Positions 37,162 to 39,947 of a stretch of 39,947 bases of DNA are shown here, piece by piece. The first letter of the stretch is position 1, and each line of letters opens with the position of its first letter. The notes beneath the pieces were generated by a model. That model was not told the origin of the DNA and ran no database searches. It saw only the letters and a program-made list of their open reading frames with translations. Position numbers and translations under genes: made by a program. This stretch comes from an uncultured Lachnospiraceae bacterium (GTDB taxonomy: Bacteria; Bacillota; Clostridia; Lachnospirales; Lachnospiraceae). The stretch spans positions 1 through 39,947 of the forward strand of contig ONHZ01000032.1 of NCBI GenBank assembly GCA_900317755.1, given 5' to 3'.

Positions 37162-37374
37162 TCAGCCTCCAATCTTTACGAGAAAATCAACGCCGTACTG
37201 AATCAGCATGTCGAAGATGACAATCAGTAAAGCAATGATAACAGAAGAAATAATAGTAGCGAATGTCTGCTTGCCAACCTTCTTCTTGTCTGCCCAGACG
37301 ATCTTGCCAAATTCGGACTTCAGTCCTGCCATGCGCTCAGACATCGTGATTTTTCCATTATTTTCAGATGCCAT
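37162..37374 (-). CDS. secE: Preprotein translocase subunit SecE
   Basis: This 70-residue SecE has a cytoplasmic amphipathic N-terminus (MAGLKSEFGKIVWADKKKV) and a single C-terminal transmembrane helix (about 38-62). It is a subunit of the SecYEG channel. It lies between rpmG (9 nt) and nusG (4 nt), the standard order. Confidence 0.96.
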   Translation of the reverse strand: MASENNGKITMSERMAGLKSEFGKIVWADKKKVGKQTFATIISSVIIALLIVIFDMLIQYGVDFLVKIGG

Positions 37375-37383
37375 AGCCTCTCC

Positions 37384-37533
37384 TTACTTTGTTTCCTTGT
37401 GAAGAGTGTGCTTTCTGCAGAATGGACAATACTTACGAAGTTCCATTCTTTCAGCATGTTCCTTCTTATCCTTTGTGTAGTTGTAATTTCTGTGCTTGCA
37501 CTCTGTGCATTCAAGAGTAATCTTTGTGCGCAT
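37384..37533 (-). CDS. rpmG: 50S ribosomal protein L33
   Basis: This 49-residue L33 reads [17 protein letters not shown] at the start and [19 protein letters not shown] at the end. The two CxxC pairs (Cys9/Cys12 and Cys36/Cys39) mark the zinc-binding form. GAGGTAC precedes the ATG. It is first gene of the rpmG-secE-nusG-rplK-rplA unit. Confidence 0.97.
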   Translation of the reverse strand: MRTKITLECTECKHRNYNYTKDKKEHAERMELRKYCPFCRKHTLHKETK

Positions 37534-37669
37534 AATCTGTACCTCTCAGTTATATGTAATCATTTTGATGCCTTTTTCAGGATTCTCTGTTTTCATAAAA
37601 TAATGAAATCAAATCCTTTAACATTCGCATCAAAGCATCGCAAAATCCTAAAATTTCGCAACAAAAAAA

Positions 37670-37682
37670 GAGCTTTCGCTCC
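37670..37682 (-). other. Mini-hairpin with T7 tract after the rpmG start point
   Basis: On the minus strand GAGC-GAAA-GCTC (extended by one G-U pair) is followed by seven T, about 10 nt after the predicted transcription start. The stem is very short for a terminator, so any attenuating role is speculative. Confidence 0.35.
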
Positions 37683-37695
37683 AACTGCAAATGGA

Positions 37696-37724
37696 ACTAT
37701 AGCATCTTTTTTTGGTTATGTCAA
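37696..37724 (-). promoter_or_regulatory. Promoter of the rpmG-secE-nusG-rplKA operon
   Basis: On the minus strand TTGACA (37724-37719), 17 nt and TATAGT (37701-37696) with a TG extension form a strong promoter. The leader to rpmG is about 155 nt. Confidence 0.87.
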
Positions 37725-37789
37725 GAAAATTTTTTATTTTCACTAAACAACGGCAAATTGCAAAATGTCATACCGATTCTGCTTGATTG

Positions 37790-38638
37790 TCAAATATTAA
37801 TAATGCAATCGTATCTGATGGAATCTCCCTTGATGGAATATGATGGTTTTTCGTCCGCAAGAAATGGACCTTTTGCAGGTCTTTTGATAATAATTTTCTT
37901 TGGATGGGCGGCCTTTGCTGCTGCAAGGAGTTCTGCCTCATCGGCGCAAGGCTGCTCGAGATAATGCAGCACCTGGAATTTCTTTTTGATGAGACCTGAC
38001 TTCTTTCTCTTTGGAAACATTGGGTCAAGGAGAATGATATCAGGACGAGTTGCAACATTAGGAACTTCCTTAATTGCCGCCTGGTCCGCTACTTGCATAA
38101 AATTCTGCATCGCCGCAATGCTGTCTTCCATTTTGAGTGTCATCCTGTCCACGATGTCTGCTAATTCTGGAATTTCACTTGCCCGCCTCAGCGCATCATA
38201 AAGAAGCAGTCCTATGACCGGATCTCTTTCATACATTGTGACTCTGTATCCATAGGCAGCAAGCAACAGCGCATCCTCGCCAAGTCCGGCAGTTGCATCT
38301 ATTGCCATAAGTTCGTGATTCCTTGTCTTTACCTTTGCCGCCTTTATCAATAATTCGCCGTTTAGTCTGGACTCGTTTGTAATTCTTGGAATTTCCTTTG
38401 AAAAATCTCCGTGGATTTTCTGATTTCCTGCGATAAGAGAGATTCCATCTGAATCAATTGCTAAAACAGGTGCGCTTTCAGATACTTTATCAGCTATATT
38501 GTCACTTCCTGGCGTCTTTTCATCCAGGTTTGCAGGCAATTCAGTGACGGCTTTCAAATGCAGTTTTTCTTCCGCAAGACGCACCAAATCATCGTTGGCA
38601 GTAATGTCTTTATATAGAATAATATCGTTATTACCCAT
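37790..38638 (-). CDS. rsmJ: RsmJ-like class I SAM methyltransferase (16S rRNA)
   Basis: In this 282-residue protein, residues about 105-282 match the RsmJ/YhiQ family, which methylates G1516 of 16S rRNA in Escherichia coli. The SAM loop is AIDATAGLGEDALLLAAYGY. YERDPVIGLLLYDAL, LLDPMFPKRKKSGLIKKK (the DPMFP catalytic motif) and IIIKRPAKGPFLAD follow. Residues 1-85 are less conserved and include a Ser/Asp/Glu-rich stretch. RsmJ is best known from gammaproteobacteria, so the exact target here is inferred. The ribosome binding site is weak. The gene stands between a hairpin after the phosphatase gene and the rpmG promoter. Confidence 0.85.
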   Translation of the reverse strand: MGNNDIILYKDITANDDLVRLAEEKLHLKAVTELPANLDEKTPGSDNIADKVSESAPVLAIDSDGISLIAGNQKIHGDFSKEIPRITNESRLNGELLIKAAKVKTRNHELMAIDATAGLGEDALLLAAYGYRVTMYERDPVIGLLLYDALRRASEIPELADIVDRMTLKMEDSIAAMQNFMQVADQAAIKEVPNVATRPDIILLDPMFPKRKKSGLIKKKFQVLHYLEQPCADEAELLAAAKAAHPKKIIIKRPAKGPFLADEKPSYSIKGDSIRYDCIINI

Positions 38639-38705
38639 CTACATTATTCATCTATCAGAAATCTAAATCGTTCTCTTTAGTCTTCGTAATTTATTATTTT
38701 ACTTT

Positions 38706-38728
38706 GCGACGGTAATTCGTACCGTCGC
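38706..38728. other. Hairpin between phosphatase and rsmJ genes
   Basis: A perfect 9-bp stem GCGACGGTA/TACCGTCGC with a 5-nt loop lies 18 nt past the phosphatase stop. No T tract follows on the minus strand, so termination here is doubtful. Confidence 0.45.
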
Positions 38729-38745
38729 CATGATCAATGTTCAAA

Positions 38746-39297
38746 TTATCTTTCAAGCTTCAATATCCTGCACTGCGCAAGGCCTGCGCTCCAGAAATCC
38801 TTTGTAGGAAGGCCTTTGAAGGTCGTGATAAGGCCGGAATTTACCGCACCGTGGGCAACGATCAGAATATCCTTCCCGGCTTTTAGTTCCGGTGCGATCA
38901 CTTCATCAAGAAATTCCCTGTTCCGCTTAAACAAATCCTCTATGCTTTCTGCACCTTTGTCGGCGATGTAAGTTTCCGGGCTCACGAAAAGAGTGTGGAC
39001 ATTATATTCAGGCTTATTATAAACTTCCTTTAAGCCTTCATATTCCCCAAAGCCCATTTCTTTCAACCTGTCATCAATTATTATCGGAATATCTCTCCCT
39101 GCCAGGACAATCTCCGCAGTTTCTCTTGCCCTCTGAAGCGGCGAGCAGAAGCATTCGTCAAGATGAAGATTTTTGTATTCTTCATGTGCTGCTTCTGCCA
39201 TTTTCCTTCCATTTTCATTTAATGGAATGTCCGTCCTGCCCTGCAGCCTCTTTTCTTCATTCCAGTCCGTCCTGCCATGACGCATGATATAAAGCAT
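38746..39297 (-). CDS. Histidine phosphatase family protein
   Basis: This 183-residue phosphoglycerate-mutase-like phosphatase has the phospho-acceptor His7 in IMRHGRTDWN, the LQGRTDIPLNENG block, FCSPLQRARETAEI with the conserved Arg, the acid/base-region Glu in EMGFGEYEG, and the second His in LIVAHGAVNSG. It is of the short, cofactor-independent-looking type seen in many Clostridia, where substrates range from phospho-sugars to cobalamin precursors. I cannot name the substrate. GAGG lies 8-9 nt before ATG 39297, and it has its own promoter. Confidence 0.9.
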   Translation of the reverse strand: MLYIMRHGRTDWNEEKRLQGRTDIPLNENGRKMAEAAHEEYKNLHLDECFCSPLQRARETAEIVLAGRDIPIIIDDRLKEMGFGEYEGLKEVYNKPEYNVHTLFVSPETYIADKGAESIEDLFKRNREFLDEVIAPELKAGKDILIVAHGAVNSGLITTFKGLPTKDFWSAGLAQCRILKLER

Positions 39298-39333
39298 AAT
39301 AAATTCCTCATCAAATATCTCATAATTTATGTT

Positions 39334-39362
39334 AATTTACTTCTTATCAAAGCCCGAGTCAA
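39334..39362 (-). promoter_or_regulatory. Promoter of the histidine phosphatase gene
   Basis: On the minus strand TTGACT (39362-39357) and TAAATT (39339-39334) are 17 nt apart. A perfect 10-bp AT-rich inverted repeat, TTTTATCATT/AATGATAAAA (39365-39374, 39384-39393), abuts the -35 and could be a regulatory site. Confidence 0.55.
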
Positions 39363-39433
39363 CTTTTTATCATTCTGAAAAATAATGATAAAATCAAAAT
39401 ATCTGATTACAGGTGAAAATACAATATAAAAAA

Positions 39434-39460
39434 GACCAGGGTCAAAATCAAACCCTGGTC
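39434..39460 (-). terminator. Terminator of the DUF4190-like gene
   Basis: GACCAGGGT pairs with ACCCTGGTC (9 bp, 9-nt loop) and on the minus strand is followed by TTTTTTATATTG. It lies 24 nt past the stop. Confidence 0.88.
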
Positions 39461-39483
39461 AAAGCTTCATTATTCTTAATAAT

Positions 39484-39777
39484 TTATTCCATGCCGTTTA
39501 TTGCTGCACCGATCGCAAAAATCACAATTGCAAGAATATTCAGCACAAGTCCGACAGTTGCAAGCGTCCTCTTTTCACCGCTTCTGCCTTTTATACATAA
39601 AACGATACCAATGACCGAGACAAATCCATACATTGTTCCTGCTAGCGAAGCAATGATAGCAAAAATGCCGATTACCATGCCAAAAATAGCCATGTTATTA
39701 TTTGTCTTATTTACGGACTGACCAAACTGATTCATGGTAATCGCATTATTTGAATACGGCGCATTCTGTGGCGGCAT
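39484..39777 (-). CDS. Small DUF4190-like membrane protein, N-terminus uncertain
   Basis: The 97 residues from ATG 39777 have a Pro/Asn/Gln-rich start, two closely spaced hydrophobic helices (about 29-60, ending in VLCIKGRSGEKR) and a third at about 70-93. This is the pattern of small DUF4190-type membrane proteins. The same frame stays open upstream to a stop at 39838-39840, encoding a glutamine-rich run (EQAQQTQQYQQPGNYQ) that clearly continues the low-complexity N-terminus. No start codon or ribosome binding site is visible in that extension or before ATG 39777. The true 5' end therefore appears to be missing or joined to unrelated sequence near 39825-39840. Function is unknown. Confidence 0.65.
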   Translation of the reverse strand: MPPQNAPYSNNAITMNQFGQSVNKTNNNMAIFGMVIGIFAIIASLAGTMYGFVSVIGIVLCIKGRSGEKRTLATVGLVLNILAIVIFAIGAAINGME

Positions 39778-39823
39778 CTGATAATTTCCCGGCTGCTGAT
39801 ACTGCTGGGTCTGCTGCGCCTGT

Positions 39824-39947
39824 TCACATAAACGCGGTCAGGAACATATCCATTGCCTCGTTATCTATTCCTGTACTACCGTTCCGTTCCTGACTGCATC
39901 GGCAAAGGCTAAGATGCTTTCTGATTTCATGATAGCAAGTCCTTGTC
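39824..39947 (-). other. Unassigned window-edge sequence
   Basis: On the minus strand one frame is open from the edge to a stop at 39824-39826 and includes RTCYHEIRKHLSLCRCSQER then NGSTGIDNEAMDMF. Another shows a stop overlapping an ATG at 39929 as TCATGA, followed by a 21-codon frame (MKSESILAFADAVRNGTVVQE). I recognise neither and cannot tell which, if any, is coding. Confidence 0.25.

Noticed and set aside
37534-37789. A tRNA gene near rpmG-secE, as in some bacteria
   Set aside because: No cloverleaf, T-loop (GGTTCRAAT) or CCA-like end was seen on either strand; the region holds only the promoter and a mini-hairpin.
1-39947. CRISPR arrays, transposases, prophage or rRNA genes
   Set aside because: No regularly spaced direct repeats, no transposase or integrase motifs and no rRNA-like sequence were seen.

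Overview
The window is a chromosomal segment of an anaerobic, low-to-moderate GC Clostridia bacterium, most likely a member of the Lachnospiraceae. This is inferred from four things: the order rpmG-secE-nusG-rplK-rplA-rplJ-rplL-rpoB-rpoC-rpsL-rpsG-fusA-tuf; the 138-residue Firmicutes-type S12; an oxygen-defence pair made of a flavodiiron protein and desulfoferrodoxin; and a Ruminococcus/Roseburia-type mannobiose catabolic pair. I did not identify the genus. Every gene I can support lies on the minus strand, so transcription runs from high to low coordinates.

Layout, right to left. 39947-37790: an unassigned window edge, a small membrane protein with a broken N-terminus, a histidine phosphatase and an RsmJ-like rRNA methyltransferase. 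37724-21374: the transcription/translation super-cluster. It has strong promoters before rpmG, rplJ, rpsL and tuf, an L10 leader with terminator before rplJ, a hairpin with U-tract between rplL and rpoB, and a consensus tuf terminator. The rplJ-rplL spacer contains a large nested palindromic element. 21263-17785: a 7TM-GGDEF diguanylate cyclase gene overlapping a LicD-type gene by 4 nt, followed by a putative 26-residue membrane peptide. 17693-15999: an oxidative-stress operon (desulfoferrodoxin, flavodiiron protein). 15873-14994: truA and its terminator. 14976-8692: a complete fructose PTS operon (fruR, fruK, fruA, ptsH, ptsI) with a well-defined promoter flanked by two near-identical 20-bp operator candidates. 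Its HPr has Gly instead of the regulatory Ser46. 8493-6910: a membrane-anchored HtrA protease. 6809-4647: two tandem LacI-family regulators. 4443-175: a beta-mannobiose utilisation operon (ABC importer, cellobiose 2-epimerase, mannosylglucose phosphorylase).

How the genes work together. In the mannobiose operon the importer should bring in the disaccharide. The 2-epimerase converts the reducing mannose to glucose, and the GH130 enzyme phosphorolyses mannosylglucose to mannose-1-phosphate and glucose. The two LacI proteins are the obvious regulators, since similar TTAACTT/TTTACTT motifs occur in front of both transcription units. In the fructose operon the PTS makes fructose-1-phosphate and FruK makes fructose-1,6-bisphosphate; FruR is the likely repressor.

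The most notable anomalies are: an internal deletion that joins the N-terminal half of the solute-binding protein gene to the last ~37 codons of the first permease gene, so the importer as read here is broken; the HPr lacking Ser46; the diguanylate cyclase/LicD pair with a putative micropeptide; and three structured intergenic elements (window start, 8728-8868, 34397-34537) that look like dispersed palindromic repeats. I saw no tRNA, rRNA, CRISPR array, transposase or phage gene.
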